Source: Ursus arctos
Lineage: Eukaryota > Chordata > Mammalia > Carnivora > Ursidae
DNA length: 64,000 bases
Assembly (NCBI RefSeq): GCF_023065955.2
Contig: NW_026622808.1
Coordinates: forward strand, 47,876,475 to 47,940,474
Reading direction: 5' to 3'
In this document: positions 1 to 11,480 of the stretch, piece by piece
Layout of the letters: each line of letters starts with the position of its first letter
Numbering within the stretch: the first letter of the stretch is position 1
Notes under the pieces: generated by a model
What the model saw: the letters and a program-made list of their open reading frames with translations, nothing else
Told to the model about the DNA's origin: nothing
Databases searched by the model: none
Made by a program: the position numbers and the translations under genes

Positions 1-202
1 TAGACTTTAGAAGCTTTAAATGTCAAGGAAGCAGACTCTTACCTAGAGCCTCCAGAAGGAATATAGGCCAAGTGACACCTGGATTTTAGCCCACTGAAAT
101 TGATTTCAGACTTCCAACCTCCAGAAATGTAAGAGAATAAATTTGTGTTGTTTCAGCAACCAAGGTTATGGTAACTTGTTACAACAGAGGAAGCTAATAT
201 AG
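1..202 (+). mobile_element. 3' end of a MaLR-type solo LTR (MLT1-like)
   Basis: The sequence matches the remembered 3' half of MLT1 LTRs: a 'CCTCCAGAAATGTAAGAGAATAAA' type block split by the polyadenylation signal AATAAA near 137, then a TTGTTTCAGCAACC/GTAACTTGTTACA block and a terminal CTAATATA. The 5' part lies outside the window. It has no coding capacity. The exact subfamily is not determined. Confidence 0.7.
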
Positions 203-539
203 ACCATTTATGCTGTCTTTCACCTGCACTTTCAGTCTTCCTCCTTTGCTTGGTTCCTCCCCCTCCCCCCGTAAATGCTCTCAAGCTTCTCTGGAGTCAG
301 CTCCTGGATTCTTTAGGGCAGTCCTTCTTCACCATTATCCCTCTTACTGCTTCCATGCCTACCACCCACTCACCACTTCATTCTCTGTAAACTGAAGTCC
401 CTGCCCACCACACACTGAAGTCTCTCCTTGGAATTTAACTTACACATGTATATCCTAGAGGTCCATCCTTTGACTTCCTTCTCAGTGTTTCTGCAGCATT
501 TGATAAAGTGGATTGCTCAATGTACAATTGCTCTCCCTT
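203..539. other. No recognised feature, pyrimidine-rich
   Basis: C/T-rich single-copy-looking DNA between the LTR and the L1 remnant. The 61-codon frame at 210-395 is a by-product of the pyrimidine bias. No repeat family recognised. Confidence 0.4.
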
Positions 540-1180
540 TAAAAGAAAAGACTTTATTTTTAGAACAGTTTTAGAATTATAGGAAATTGAGAATATAGTG
601 CAGTGGGTTCCATAAATACCTTAGCCAGTTCCCCTATTGTTAACATTTGTGTGGTATATGTGTTACAATTTATGAATCATTATTGATATATTATTATTAA
701 CTAAATTCTATATGATATGTAGATTTCCTTAGTTTTTCCTAACATCTTTTTTTCTGTTCCAGGAACCCATCTGGAATATCATAAAAAAAAATTTACTTGT
801 CATCTCTCCTCAGGCTGCTCTTATCTTTGATGGCTTCTCATATTTATCTTGTTTTTTTGATGACTCAGTTTTGAGGAGTACTGGTCAGATATTTTGTAGA
901 ATGTTCTTCAATTTGAGTTTGTATGGTATTTTCCTCATGATTAGACTGGGATTATGAGTTTCAGGGAAGAATACCACAGTGGTGAAGTGCTGTTTTCATC
1001 ATGTCATGGTAAGGGTACATGTTATCCACATGATTTATGGCTGTTGAGGTCGACTTGGTCACCTGGCTGAGGTAGTGTTTGCCAGGTCTTTCCACTGTAA
1101 AGTTCCTTCTTTTTCACCTTCTCATACTCTCTTCTGTGGAAGCAAGTCACTATGTGTAGCCCACCTTAAGCAGTGAGGAC
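540..1180 (-). mobile_element. Old L1M 3'UTR fragment
   Basis: Read on the minus strand this resembles L1MC/L1ME 3'UTRs. Recognisable blocks on the plus strand are AGAACAGTTTTAGAATTATAG (542-590), CAGTTCCCCTATTGTTAACAT, the GGTAGTGTTTGCCAGGTCTTTCC block near 1075 and GGAAGCAAGTCACTATGTG near 1140. There is no coding sequence in this part of the element. Highly diverged. Confidence 0.6.
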
Positions 1181-1289
1181 TTATAGTTCCCCTACATTCT
1201 CTTCGAAATCTCCTGCCTTGAATTTTCTCACAGAATACAATCTCAGTTTGTTTTCTCTTTATCACTTTGATATTCTAAACATAGGTCTA

Positions 1290-1900
1290 ACCAAATGTCC
1301 TGTGTCAGTGGTATCTCCTTTTTCCTCCTCAGTAATCCCTCCTGTCCACTCCACTTCTCTATTTTCTCCTGCCTCCAGAGGCTCTCAGAGATATAACCTT
1401 ACCTGTGGCCCCTCTCCTGAGCTCAAAAGCCAGATATCTCCACAATATTCACTTGCAAGCACTTGTCAGTTCAATCTTTCAAACACTGACCTCTTGGTTT
1501 TCTTTCTTCATTTCTACAAATGGGTTGCCTAATTGCTGGGTTGTTCAGTTATGAACCTCACTCAGAGTGGTATCCAGTTTTTCTTGCTTACACCTAATTC
1601 AGCCAAATTATCAGTTCCTGAAATCATCCATATGAAATATATCTCTCCTCAATCTCTTCTTTTTTATCCATGGTCACCCAGAGTCAGGTCCTCACTTTCT
1701 CTCATCTATGTGGTTTCAGTGGTGTCTGTTCATATAACTCTTTCCTCACAGACTATTCTATGCCCTCTGTCAGATGGTTTATTCAATACAGCTTAAGTTT
1801 TAGTATTCTGAGGTAAACGTCTCTAGTGGCTCCCTGTTAGTGAATACCTCTTTCCCTCCCCTCCTTCTTCCCTTCCTTCTTTCACCCACACTAACACTGC
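1290..1900 (+). mobile_element. Diverged L2 LINE internal segment
   Basis: Blocks such as CCTGAGCTCAAAAGCC, CAATCTTTCAAACACTGACC and a later GTGGCTCCCTGTTAG follow the order of the L2 3' ORF. An open frame runs 1173-1796 with a single in-frame stop at 1530-1532. It does not yield a protein I recognise, and the C/T-rich composition explains the low stop density. Family call is tentative. Confidence 0.45.
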
Positions 1901-2159
1901 TGTCAACAACACCACCAATTACTGAATGATAAGCATTTTACTCAGTGCTGGGGGGTAGAGACAAATTGTTGAAATGTGGCTTTTGTCAACCAAGGTGAGG
2001 ATATATTCTTCATGGTGACATGTAAGGCACCAAATGGTCTAGTCTCTACCTCCAAATACATCCATCTGTTCACTGTTATCAAAATATGTCTAATATAAAT
2101 GCTGCTTTAAACATGTTATTTAATCTATCTAGAATGTTCTGGATTCTGAGACACCCCAT

Positions 2160-2227
2160 TACAAACATACACAGACACACAGACACACACAGACACACAG
2201 AAACACACACACACACACACAGACACA
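2160..2227. repeat. (AC)n/(ACAGAC)n microsatellite
   Basis: Imperfect CA tract with AGAC interruptions followed by about 18 nt of pure CA. Confidence 0.95.
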
Positions 2228-2298
2228 GTGATGTTATCTCTCTTGTCTTCAAATTCATGTAGCATTCTGTTTATCTTTAAGACATGGGGCTTTCCTAC

Positions 2299-2316
2299 CG
2301 CCCGCCCCCCCCCCCC
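2299..2316. repeat. Poly-C homopolymer
   Basis: A run of about 14 C preceded by CCGCCCG. It is G-rich on the minus strand and likely to vary in length. Confidence 0.9.
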
Positions 2317-2329
2317 AATTATCATCCTC

Positions 2330-2455
2330 TGTGTACATGTCTTTTATCCCTCCCCAGACTGGTAGTTCCTCCAAGTCACTGCTGTGCTTTGGTTATGTCT
2401 TATCTCCTCTAGTGCTTGCATAAAGCAGACCCTCAGTAAATCATTTTGACAGGTT
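2330..2455 (+). mobile_element. L2 3' end
   Basis: Ends in the L2/MIR-type block 'AGTGCTTGCATAAAGCAGACC' followed by CTCAGTAAATCATTTTG. It is preceded by a CCCTCCCCAGACTGGTAG stretch, matching the L2 'CCCCCACTAGACTGTAAGC' region. Confidence 0.6.
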
Positions 2456-3285
2456 ACCTTGCTTTGTGTTATAGAGAAGTCCTTGAAGTGAGAAACAGGG
2501 TCTAGATAATTACCGTAAACCTTGTCCTGTGTACCATACAACGCTCTCAGGAATGGGCTGCAGTCTGTGTCCAATTTGGTGCACATCAAATAATTATCTG
2601 CCATATAAGTACTGTTGGAATTTATTTTCTTTTATCAGTAGAAAAAAACCTTTATCAATAAGAAACAAAGTGAAAAACAAAGCTCGGGGTGTCTGTACCT
2701 ACTTAAATAGCTTTTACTTAGCAGCTTTTTAAATCCCTTGCCAGCCAAGATATTTCAAGCATCTTGCTACTATTTAATTGTGCAAAATAACCATGGTTTT
2801 AGGTTGGAACTTCTAAGTGATTTTTCTCTTTTGTGTACTTTCCAGAATTCATTTCAAACACAGTTTTCAATTTTGAATAATAACATTTCAAATCAACCCC
2901 AAGGTACAAGCTGTAGGACAACATAAAAAATGAAGTCACTTTTCATGTGTTTCCCATTGGCAAATTACTGTGTTTTTTCTGCCACCAGGCTTCATCTAAC
3001 GATGTGACCTTTACCGTGCTAATAGACAGCAAACAAAAATCTGCCAAATTGTGATAAAATATAGGTTTTAAATATAAAATGAATTAAGCTAAGACGATTT
3101 ATAAAGGTCAAAAGCATGGAAAGAATTAAGTTGAAACAGTGATTTGTGTTTGACACATGTTGTACCAGATTTTCTCCAAGGTTATTTTTGAAATCTTGAT
3201 GCTTAATAACTGTACAAGGGAATGTACTTTTTTTTTTTTTAAAGTAACACTACAATAGTGTTGACTAATGTTTGTTTAGGCTCAG
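2456..3285. other. Single-copy-looking DNA, no gene seen
   Basis: AT-rich sequence with short random frames only. It contains a T-run at about 3228-3240. No repeat family recognised. Confidence 0.4.
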
Positions 3286-3535
3286 ATATTAGTTTATTCA
3301 ATAACGATTACATACTGAATATGCACCAGGTAATGGGACACACTCCATAAACTCAATAATGATCCTTAACCTCTTGCAAAAAACGGTTTAATAGGCTAGA
3401 GAGAAAAGCAAATGTTTAACTATTTCAGGAGAAATGCTAGTGGAAACTGTAGCTCCCTCACCCAGACTTCTAAGAAGATGGAGTCTGCCGGGCACACAGA
3501 AGGGGAAGGGACTTCACACATGCAGGGTGTAGAAA

Positions 3536-3537
<2 letters not shown>

Positions 3538-3581
<44 letters not shown>
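3538..3581. repeat. (CA)22 microsatellite
   Basis: Uninterrupted CA dinucleotide tract, followed by a degenerate CATACATAGAGATACATAG stretch. Confidence 0.98.
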
Positions 3582-3583
<2 letters not shown>

Positions 3584-3703
3584 CATACATAGAGATACAT
3601 AGAAAATACAAAGGAGAAAAACAGCGCACTTCTGAAACTGAGAGAACTGAAAGAAAAGTTGCTGATGGTGTGAGTCAAGTTTGAGGGTGTAAAAGACTAA
3701 AAA

Positions 3704-3916
3704 TTGGTGATTCTCAATCAGGGATGAGTTCGGGCCCAGGGACATTTGTCACTGTCTGGAGATACTTCTGGCTGCCACAGCTGAGTGTGCATGGAGGCTT
3801 ACTGGCATCTAGGGAGTAGAGGTGAGTAGATGCTTCTACCCATCTTCTAATGTACAGGACAGCCCCCTACAACAAAGAACACGCTTGTCCCAATGTCAGT
3901 AGCGCCTAGGCTAATG
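3704..3916 (+). mobile_element. MER20-like hAT DNA transposon, near full length
   Basis: About 213 bp, against about 219 bp for the family. It carries the TTCTCAATCAGGGATGA terminus, GGGACATTTGTCACTGTCTGG, TACTGGCATCTAGGGAGTAG and ACAGGACAGCCCCCTACAAC blocks in the expected order. It is non-autonomous, with no transposase. MER20 copies are known in the literature as regulatory elements in placental mammals; nothing in this copy shows activity. Confidence 0.8.
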
Positions 3917-5430
3917 CTGTTACAGATAAACCTGTAGATTTACATTAGGATTAGGTCACAAAATTAGTTGAAGGGGTTTGGATTCATGCTGGGAGTCGTG
4001 GGGCACCACTGAGGCATTCAAGCACAGGTTTCTCTCTTGTCCAAGAGCCACTCTATTATCATGGCTGTAATTAGGTACTTGTTTACGGTGATTCTCACTC
4101 ATGGGGTGGGAATGTGCTTAGTATGAATTACATGCGCCAGTCAAACAAAAGTTGAAAGACCATCATTGTGGAAAGTGTGCTAGAAGTTTAAAAGCCAACA
4201 GGGAAGATGCCTTAATTCTTTGGTCCTTTAAAACTGTGTGTATTTATTTTATTGAGTCTCTCTTGCCACAGAGTCAAGCATAAGCACCCACTCACATGAA
4301 TCTGAAGCCCTACGGGAGATCAGTAGAAGATTACAAGGACCCACTGTGCAGTTTCAACTGGGAAAAAGAAAAAGAGAGAGAGAGAGACCTCTTATGTCCA
4401 GTGAAAAAAGAATCATCCAAAGCTTCAGAACAGGCTTTCTTAATTTTCTTTTCCTCTTCTTTTTTTTCTTTTCTTTTTTCTTTTTAGTCCAGAGCCTTTT
4501 GAACATCTGGACAATTATGACCTCTCTTTTTAGAAATATGCACTTATCCTCCCAAATACTGCATCTAATTTCAGGGGTTCGTGGACCGTATAGAGATACA
4601 GTGATTTCTCACATGATGCTGATGTTCCCCAAAATATCTGAAGGCCAGATTTATAGCGACAAAATTTTGCCAAAGGAAATATAGCACAGTTTAGAATCAT
4701 CCGGAGAAAGCTTTGCATTTTTTAATCAATGAAGAACTCTTTCCAAAAAAGCTCACTAAGATACCATTTGTGTCATCTTGCAAAATATAAGTAATATCAC
4801 GTCACAGCAAAAAAAAAAAAAAAGTCAATGGAAATGAGCAATTTTTCTTATGATCTATCATGAGGACAATATGTTGCTCTGGTTACAATAACTTCTGTGA
4901 TGAACAATTCTGTATACCATGAGCTTTCTGCTGATTCATGTTCATGTAATCATTACTTTCTCTAAAAATAGTGATTGATTACAGTCTCAGTGTCTTATAA
5001 ATGGGAAGAAAGGGTGAATTGATCTTGCTTGCGTTCATTACTGCTCTTCTCTTCTACAATCAAGCACTGAACTGTCAATTCCCTTTACCCTCCTGTACCA
5101 CAGATGTCCCAATTGCCTTAGTCAGGAGAGAACTACCCCAGAATACCCACACCATGGTAAACACACACATGCATACACACATACACACATCTCATCAGCT
5201 CTTTGGAGGAGATAATACATGCTTCTTTAATGGTTTCTATCTCTAGTGACACCATCACCATTAACCCACTGTATTTTCTCCTTCTTGTCTGTCAATACAT
5301 CCTTCATTTGTCTCACTTGTTAGTTTCTACAAAGAATCTGAGCATCTGCTTTATCTCCAATTCTCTCCAGGACTTCTAGTAATTTCTTCACTTAAACCAA
5401 ATTCCGTTATAACAATCTGAATGTCCCCCG
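3917..5430. other. Single-copy-looking DNA with simple tracts
   Basis: No gene recognised. Contains a short purine tract (4366-4388), a T/C-rich block (4440-4486), a poly-A (4809-4823) and a CA-rich stretch (5150-5192). Frames of 60-110 codons here overlap low-complexity sequence and are not credible genes. Confidence 0.45.
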
Positions 5431-5439
5431 GTGCTGTTT

Positions 5440-5872
5440 AGATCAGGGTTTTGTGTACTTTATGAATCTGAGGCAGAAGTTAACATCTAGGCAGAATCCA
5501 GGTGTCAGTCAGCTGGGATGCAGGGTCTTCTTACAAGCTCATTGGTTGTTTGCAAAACTCATTTACTTCTCATGTTTTTCACATTTCTGCTTCCATCTTT
5601 AAACCAGTAAACATGGCTAGAATCCTTTTCATACTTCCCATCTCTCTCTTCTCTTTTTGCCACATTTCTCTGACTCTAGTTACAGAAAGTTCTCTGCTTT
5701 TAAGGGCTCATGGGATTAGATTGGGCTCACCTGGGTAACACAGGGTACTCTCTGTCTTAAGGTTTCTAATCTTAGTTACTTCTAAAAGTCTCTTTGTCAT
5801 GTAACATAACATCCTTGTAGGTTCCACGGATTAGGGTTTGGATATCATTGGGGTCATTATGCTATCACAGAC
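5440..5872 (+). mobile_element. ERVL-type LTR, MLT2-like, diverged
   Basis: The 3' half shows the block order of MLT2-class LTRs: GATTAGATTGGGCTCACCTGG, TGTCATGTAACATAACATCC, GGTTCCACGGATTAGGGTTTGG, then a CATTGGGGTCATTATGCT ending. No internal retroviral sequence adjoins it, so it behaves as a solo LTR. The 5' boundary is uncertain. Confidence 0.55.
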
Positions 5873-5934
5873 ACCTACAGATAAAAAGTGTCATGGACAT
5901 TCAGAGGAGGGCTGGGGTGATCAGTTCTAATTAG

Positions 5935-6841
5935 AACTGTCATGGGAGATCAAAACCACAAAGAGATATCACCTTATACCTATTGAAGGGCTGTCATCAA
6001 AAGACAAGAGATAACATGTGCTGGCAATAATGACAAGAGAAAGGAACCCCTGAGCACTGTTGGGGGAATGCAAATTGGTGCAGTCACTATGAAAAAATGT
6101 ATGTACGGAGATTCTTTAAAAAATAAAAAATAGAACTATCATGTGGTCCAGTAATCCCACTTCTGTACATATATCCAAAGGAAATGAAATCAGGATCTTG
6201 AACAGATATCTGCACTCCCATGTTCACTGCAGCATTATTTGCAAGAACCAAGATATGGAAACAACCTAAGGGTCCATCAGTTAATGAATGGATGAAGAAG
6301 ATGTGATATGTATATATAGTGGAGAGAAAGAAGGAAAGCTATGAGAAAGAAGGAAATCCTGCCATTTTTGACAACGTGGGTGGACCATAAGGGCACTGTG
6401 CTAAGTGAAGTAATTCAAAGAAAGACAAATGGTGTATAATATCACTTATATGTGAAATCTGAAAAAGCTGAACTCAGAGAAAGAGAGAGTAAACTAATGG
6501 TTAACCAGTGTATGAGGTGAGGGCAATGGAAATGGGGAGACACTGGCCAAAAGATGAAAACCTTTATTTAGAGATGAATCCATTTTGGGATCTAATGTAT
6601 AGCATCATGATTATATACAACAGTATCGTATTATATACTTGGAAGGGGCTAAGAAAATAGATCTGAAATGTTCTCACTACAAAAAAAATGGTAGTTATGT
6701 AAGGTGATGGATGGTCTTAGCCAACACTTGAGGAGTGATGATTTTGTAATATGTAAGTGTATCAAATGAACATGTCATACTCCTTAAACTTGCACAGTGC
6801 TATATGTCAATTAAAAATAAAATAAATAAATAAATAAATAG
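5935..6841 (+). mobile_element. L1 (L1MB/L1MC-like) 3' end
   Basis: Contains the end of ORF2 (AAACAACCTAAGGGTCCATC, a degenerate GAATGGATGAAGAAGATGTG, then CTAAGTGAAGTAATTCA). The 3'UTR follows and ends in an (AAAT)n tail at 6815-6841. Reading frames are destroyed. It starts within about 60 bp of the preceding LTR. Confidence 0.8.
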
Positions 6842-7565
6842 GTAAGTTTTTCTAAAACTGAATGTTAGAAGAACAATTATGGAAGAACTATATAATTAAA
6901 ACTATTAGAGGTGACACCTTGGGTTTCTAGTTAGGCCTTAAGTTTTGAGTAGAATTTTGATGGAGCTGAAGATTTGAGGGCATAGAGATCTGAACATGGG
7001 AAAGTACGAGAGTTTGGAAGAAATAGTGGCTAATCAAATTTGGGGCCTGAAGGACGAAAAAGTAGGTTGGAGCCAGGAAATAGTGTAACTTAAATTATGG
7101 GTCTAGAGTTTACTTTTACTAAGAATATAACCTGTACCTTGAAGATTTTATATAAAAATAAATATTAAAATAAAAAACCCCCCCACATTTCTTAAGTGCT
7201 GCAAGTGAATTCTGAGAAAAGCCAATTTTGCAATGGTTAGATAAATTTATCTGCAGAAAGTATAATATTACTGGTATGATTTGGGTTCTGGGAAAGTTCT
7301 GAGAATTGATGAAGCCAAAAGCAGAAATAGTACCTTTTAGCAATTCTTAAATAAGGACTTCCCATTAAGGTTTTAATATATTCTGTGAAGTTTGAAAACG
7401 TTTTTCAAGTTTTGAAAAAATCTGAAAAACCTCAGATTTTACAGATGTTCATGCTCAAACATCATTGTGAATGCCTGGTTTCACTACAAATGAGAATGAC
7501 TTGCAGGCTATCTCTTTTCCCTTTTAGTCATGAAAATAATCAAATGTATTATGATTTGAAAAATC
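6842..7565. other. No recognised feature
   Basis: AT-rich sequence between two L1 remnants, possibly further unrecognised L1. Random short frames only. Confidence 0.35.
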
Positions 7566-7569
7566 TATA

Positions 7570-9000
7570 GATAAAAAAATTCAGAACACGTGACAGATCT
7601 TGTTTACAGCAGCAATGACAAAGATAAAAGGGGATAGACAACAAACAATATGCAAGACTTACATAAAGAAACCTTTCAAATGCTATCAAAGAATATGAAA
7701 AAAGACTTGAACTGATGGAAAGATGTTCTAGATCAGGAAGACTCAATATCATAAAGATACCAATTCTTCCTATGCTAACTTAAAATTGAATGTTATAATA
7801 CCAATAACATACCAACAGTCTTCAATCTCTTTTTACTGGACAAACTGAACGCAAAATTCACATGACAAAATAACCATGAACATCCCCAAATCAAAAACTC
7901 TCAAAAAGAAAAAATAGAGGTGAACTAACCATACCAGATGGTAAATCATACCCTAAGTTTCAATAATTTAGACCCTATGGTGGACAGAGGAACCAATGAA
8001 ATAGGGTAGGAGATACAGATATAGACCCAAACACATGCCAAATGATAAGGAAGTCAACTTAGGTTAGTGGTTGCAGATTAGTCAATAAATTGGTTAAAAA
8101 ATCTAGTTGTAGGGGCGCCTGGGTGGCTCAGTCGTTAAGCGTCTGCCTTCAGCTCAGGGCCTGATCCCAGGGTCCTGGGATCGAGCCCCGCATCAGGCTC
8201 CCTGCGTCGCTGGGAGCCTGCCTCTTCCTCTCCCACTCTGCCTGCTTGTGTTCCCTCTCTCGCTGGCTGTCTCTCTCTCTGTCAAATAAATAAAATCTTT
8301 AAAAAAAAAAAAATCTAGTTGTATTAAGACTGGATGGCTATCTAGTAAGAAACTTTTATTTATACCTCACACTAATCTATAGGACACATTCCAAGTGGAT
8401 CACAAGTATAAATGTAAACCATGAAATCATCAAAGCACTAGAGCAATCTGTGAAAAAATTCCTTTATGATAGGAGATCGAAAGTTATAAAAGAAAAAGTA
8501 CCTGTGATTACATCAACAATTTTTAGAGATGAAAGCAACATAAGCTAAATCAAAACACACAAATTAATTGATTCTATATTTGCAATACCATTTAAAATAG
8601 CAAAAATATTGGAAACATTAAAAAATTTCCTCTGTGGGGACCAATCATGTTTGATCCATATAACGGAATACTATAAAAGAAAGAATAAGGGAATTCTCTA
8701 TGTATTGATATCGAAAGAACACCAAGATGTATTATAAAGTGAAAAAAGCAAAGTGTAGACCACTGTTTTTATTATGCTATCTTGTAAATAAAAAGGGGGA
8801 AGTTAGGGGTATATATTTATTTGCTTGTATAGGGATGAAGCTACTTTGGAGGTATATGCAAGAAACCAATAACAGTGCTTATCTGAAGGCTGAGAAATAC
8901 AGAGGCGATACTCACAGGTGAGGGTAGTATTTTCTTCCGAATCTCACTTAGTATCACGTTATTTTGTATTACTGATTTAAAAATTTAAATAATAAGTCTA
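7570..9000 (+). mobile_element. Old L1 (L1ME-like) ORF2 to 3'UTR, split by a SINE
   Basis: Diverged ORF2 sequence (AAAAGACTTGAACTGATGG, AACAGTCTTCAATCTCTTT, ACCATACCAGATGGTAAATC) runs to 8111 and resumes at 8324. The L1ME-type 3'UTR block (AGTGAAAAAAGCAAAGTGTAG, then AAGAAACCAATAACAGTGC) lies at 8738-8880. No open frame survives. Confidence 0.7.
8112..8307 (+). mobile_element. can-SINE, young subfamily, with 16-bp TSD
   Basis: Complete tRNA-Lys-derived SINE: a GGGGCGCCTGGGTGGCTCAG head holding the pol III A box, a GGGATCGAGCC B box, a CT-rich middle and an AAATAAATAAAATCTTT-A tail. Direct repeats AAAAAATCTAGTTGTA flank it at 8096-8111 and 8308-8323. It sits inside the older L1. Confidence 0.97.
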
Positions 9001-11288
9001 ATATCACCTTTCCTTTTCTAGGCAACTCTAATTCATTTTATCAATTCTTATTCTGTTAAGTTATCTTAAGGAATATTACTAACCACAGAATTCCTTCAAA
9101 GCAATGCTTAGTTTGGCAAAGGTAAAGTCCTTCTGGGTTTTGGGTCTAATGCTTCTCATACCACTTCCGAATAGTTGGTCACACTCTTGAAACTCACTGG
9201 ATCCATCCATTGGGCTATTAAATAAGACGTGAGGGATCTGGTGAGCCTCCAGTGAGCTCTGGGGCCAGGAATTGAGTAAGTCAATCCATGATTAGGGCAA
9301 ATAGTTGGTCAATATGAAGTACATACTACTCAAAGTTGGCCAGGCTCTGCATTCTGGGTTTATTTCTCTCCTTGCCTGGCCTCAGTGAATTGATCCTGAC
9401 CTCTGGCCGCTCCAGAGCCCTGTGAATTCCAAGATGGTACAAAGGAGGGAAATAGGAAACGAAGCAGAGGGGGGCAAAACTGCCAGTTTTAGCTGTTATG
9501 TAAATGAATGATATATATATATATATATACATTTTTTTTGATTAATGAGATATGCTGGAGAAACTGCCTTAAAGCTCCATTTAAAAACTTTTTTATATTG
9601 TTTTTATGTGTCTTTCTTTAAAAAGTAAAATTCTGGGAAGAGAGGCCTAGATCCTTTCAAATATGGCAAGTTGTGACTCTGAAGACCATTTCTGTGTGTA
9701 TGGAGGGCAGCAGGCAAGCGTAGAATAAATGAAATTCCATTCCGATTAAAAAGGGATTCTTGGAAACCCCTCAAGCAAGCTAGCGTTATTGTCCTGCGAG
9801 TTGATGTTTTAATCTCTCCTTTTCTATTGGCAGAAAGGCCTGTGAAGGAGCAGAGAAAAAGGCAAGTAACTTGAGAAAGCAAATGATGGCTTTTTTTTTC
9901 TTTATAAATTTTAAATGGAAAGAGGCCAGCTGAAGTTGAGATGGGATTATGGTATAAATGGTCTGAGAAGAACAAAGACTATAGTGGTTTTGATAACTGA
10001 CCATGGTGGATAAGATTTTAATTCCTTAAAGAAGCCCTAAAAAAACCTGAAAAAAATCAGATTGCAAGGAACTCACTCAAGCTCTGAAGGGAAACTCAAG
10101 GTTAAATCAAGCGATAAGCGACATTGTTGAAGATGAGTTAGAAAAATATCCATTCTTACCTGGTATCTTTCCTAAGTTTTTCTCCAGATTGTGCATCTTG
10201 TTTAAGGAGAGTACTGCTTCATGCTTCTGCTTTCTTGCTTAATAGAGAATTCTATTTCAGGTAAAGCCTGAGTAGAAAATGTAGCTAAATCCTGTGGCTG
10301 ACTTAATCATGCCTGTGGGAAGCTAGCTCTTCAGATCTTGAAGCTAAGACAGCACTCTGAACAGGACGACACTTCAGTCAGACAATGGGCAGTGGGTCAG
10401 GAGAAATTTAGAGGCCATTGACACGCTAGTGTGAACATGCAAGCCTACCAAATAACCTTGGCAAATATCAGAGAGTGTAAAAATACCTTTTTGTGGTATC
10501 TGTTGCTTGGAGCACCACGCTGAAATGGGCTGTTTGGGTAGCTGCAGTTTTCAAGATGAGAACGAGATCTCAGGACTTCAGAGCCTAAACAACAAGAAAG
10601 CAGCAAAAAACTTAGGGACGGTCGTTGCAGTATATTTCATTGTGTAACTTAAAAGCTGGTGATTTTAATCTCTGTATTAACACCACAGTTTTCAGAACTT
10701 TTAAGTGACAGTGGAATCCATTTTTCAAACGTTACCTTTTACAGAACCTGGGTCCATAAAGCAAACAAAACATGGGGATTTTAGTAGTTTTAACCTATTT
10801 GATAAGTTCACATTTCTAACAGTTTTTGATCGACTTGTAAAACCAGAGAAAATGTTCAGGCTGCTTTGACAAACGGCATCATTTGAATGCCAGAGTTGTG
10901 GTCTTAGACAGTGCTGTCTTTTATCATCTGTAACATTCAAATGATTTTTGTATTTTTGTTCATTTGTTTGCGAGATAGGGAGAAAATCCTATCTCACTAA
11001 ATGGGAGCAAATAAACTTTTCTAAATCACTCCTTTTGCGTTCTCAGGGTAGAGGGCAATTGAGCCTGAAGCACCACAGAGGACACCAAATGTTTGCCTAC
11101 ATTTATTCATGAACATTATCTATTGCTCACATAATTAAGGAGACTAAATGCTCAAATTTCAGAGGAGCTGATAAAAAGATATAATCACTTTTTTGAAGCA
11201 ATTGTTTAAAAACTTACAATGTGATGTTTGGTTGTTTTTATTCGTTTTTTTAATTAAAAAGTCTTTTGTATAATGCTTGTCTCTACTA
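9001..11288. other. Single-copy-looking DNA, no gene seen
   Basis: About 2.3 kb with no recognised repeat apart from a (TA)n tract at 9511-9529 and short A/T runs. Frames at 9604-9975 (minus, 123 codons) and 10725-10940 (minus) do not resemble known proteins and lack supporting splice context. Confidence 0.45.
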
Positions 11289-11480
11289 GGGGCACCCGGG
11301 TGGCTCAGTTGGTTAAGCGTCTGCCTTTGACTTGGGTCATGATCTCAGGGTCCTGGGATCGAGTCCCGAGTCAGGGCTCCCTGCTCAGAGGAGGGTCTGC
11401 TTCTCCCTCTCCCCTCTGCCCCTCCTCCCCCCTTGTACTCTCTCTCTCTCTCAAATGAATAAATAAAATCTTAAAAAAAC
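11289..11480 (+). mobile_element. can-SINE, older subfamily
   Basis: GGGGCACCCGGGTGGCTCAG head, TCCTGGGATCGAGTCCCGAG B box region, long CT-rich tract, and an AAATGAATAAATAAAATC-type tail. I could not find convincing target-site repeats. Confidence 0.95.

Noticed and set aside
1173..1796. 207-codon plus-strand frame with one stop
   Set aside because: C/T-rich, overlaps diverged L2-like sequence, no protein resemblance. Low stop density follows from composition.
8112..8200. tRNA-like A and B box sequences
   Set aside because: They are the tRNA-Lys-derived heads of can-SINEs, repeated 15 times; no intact tRNA fold with acceptor stem and CCA context.
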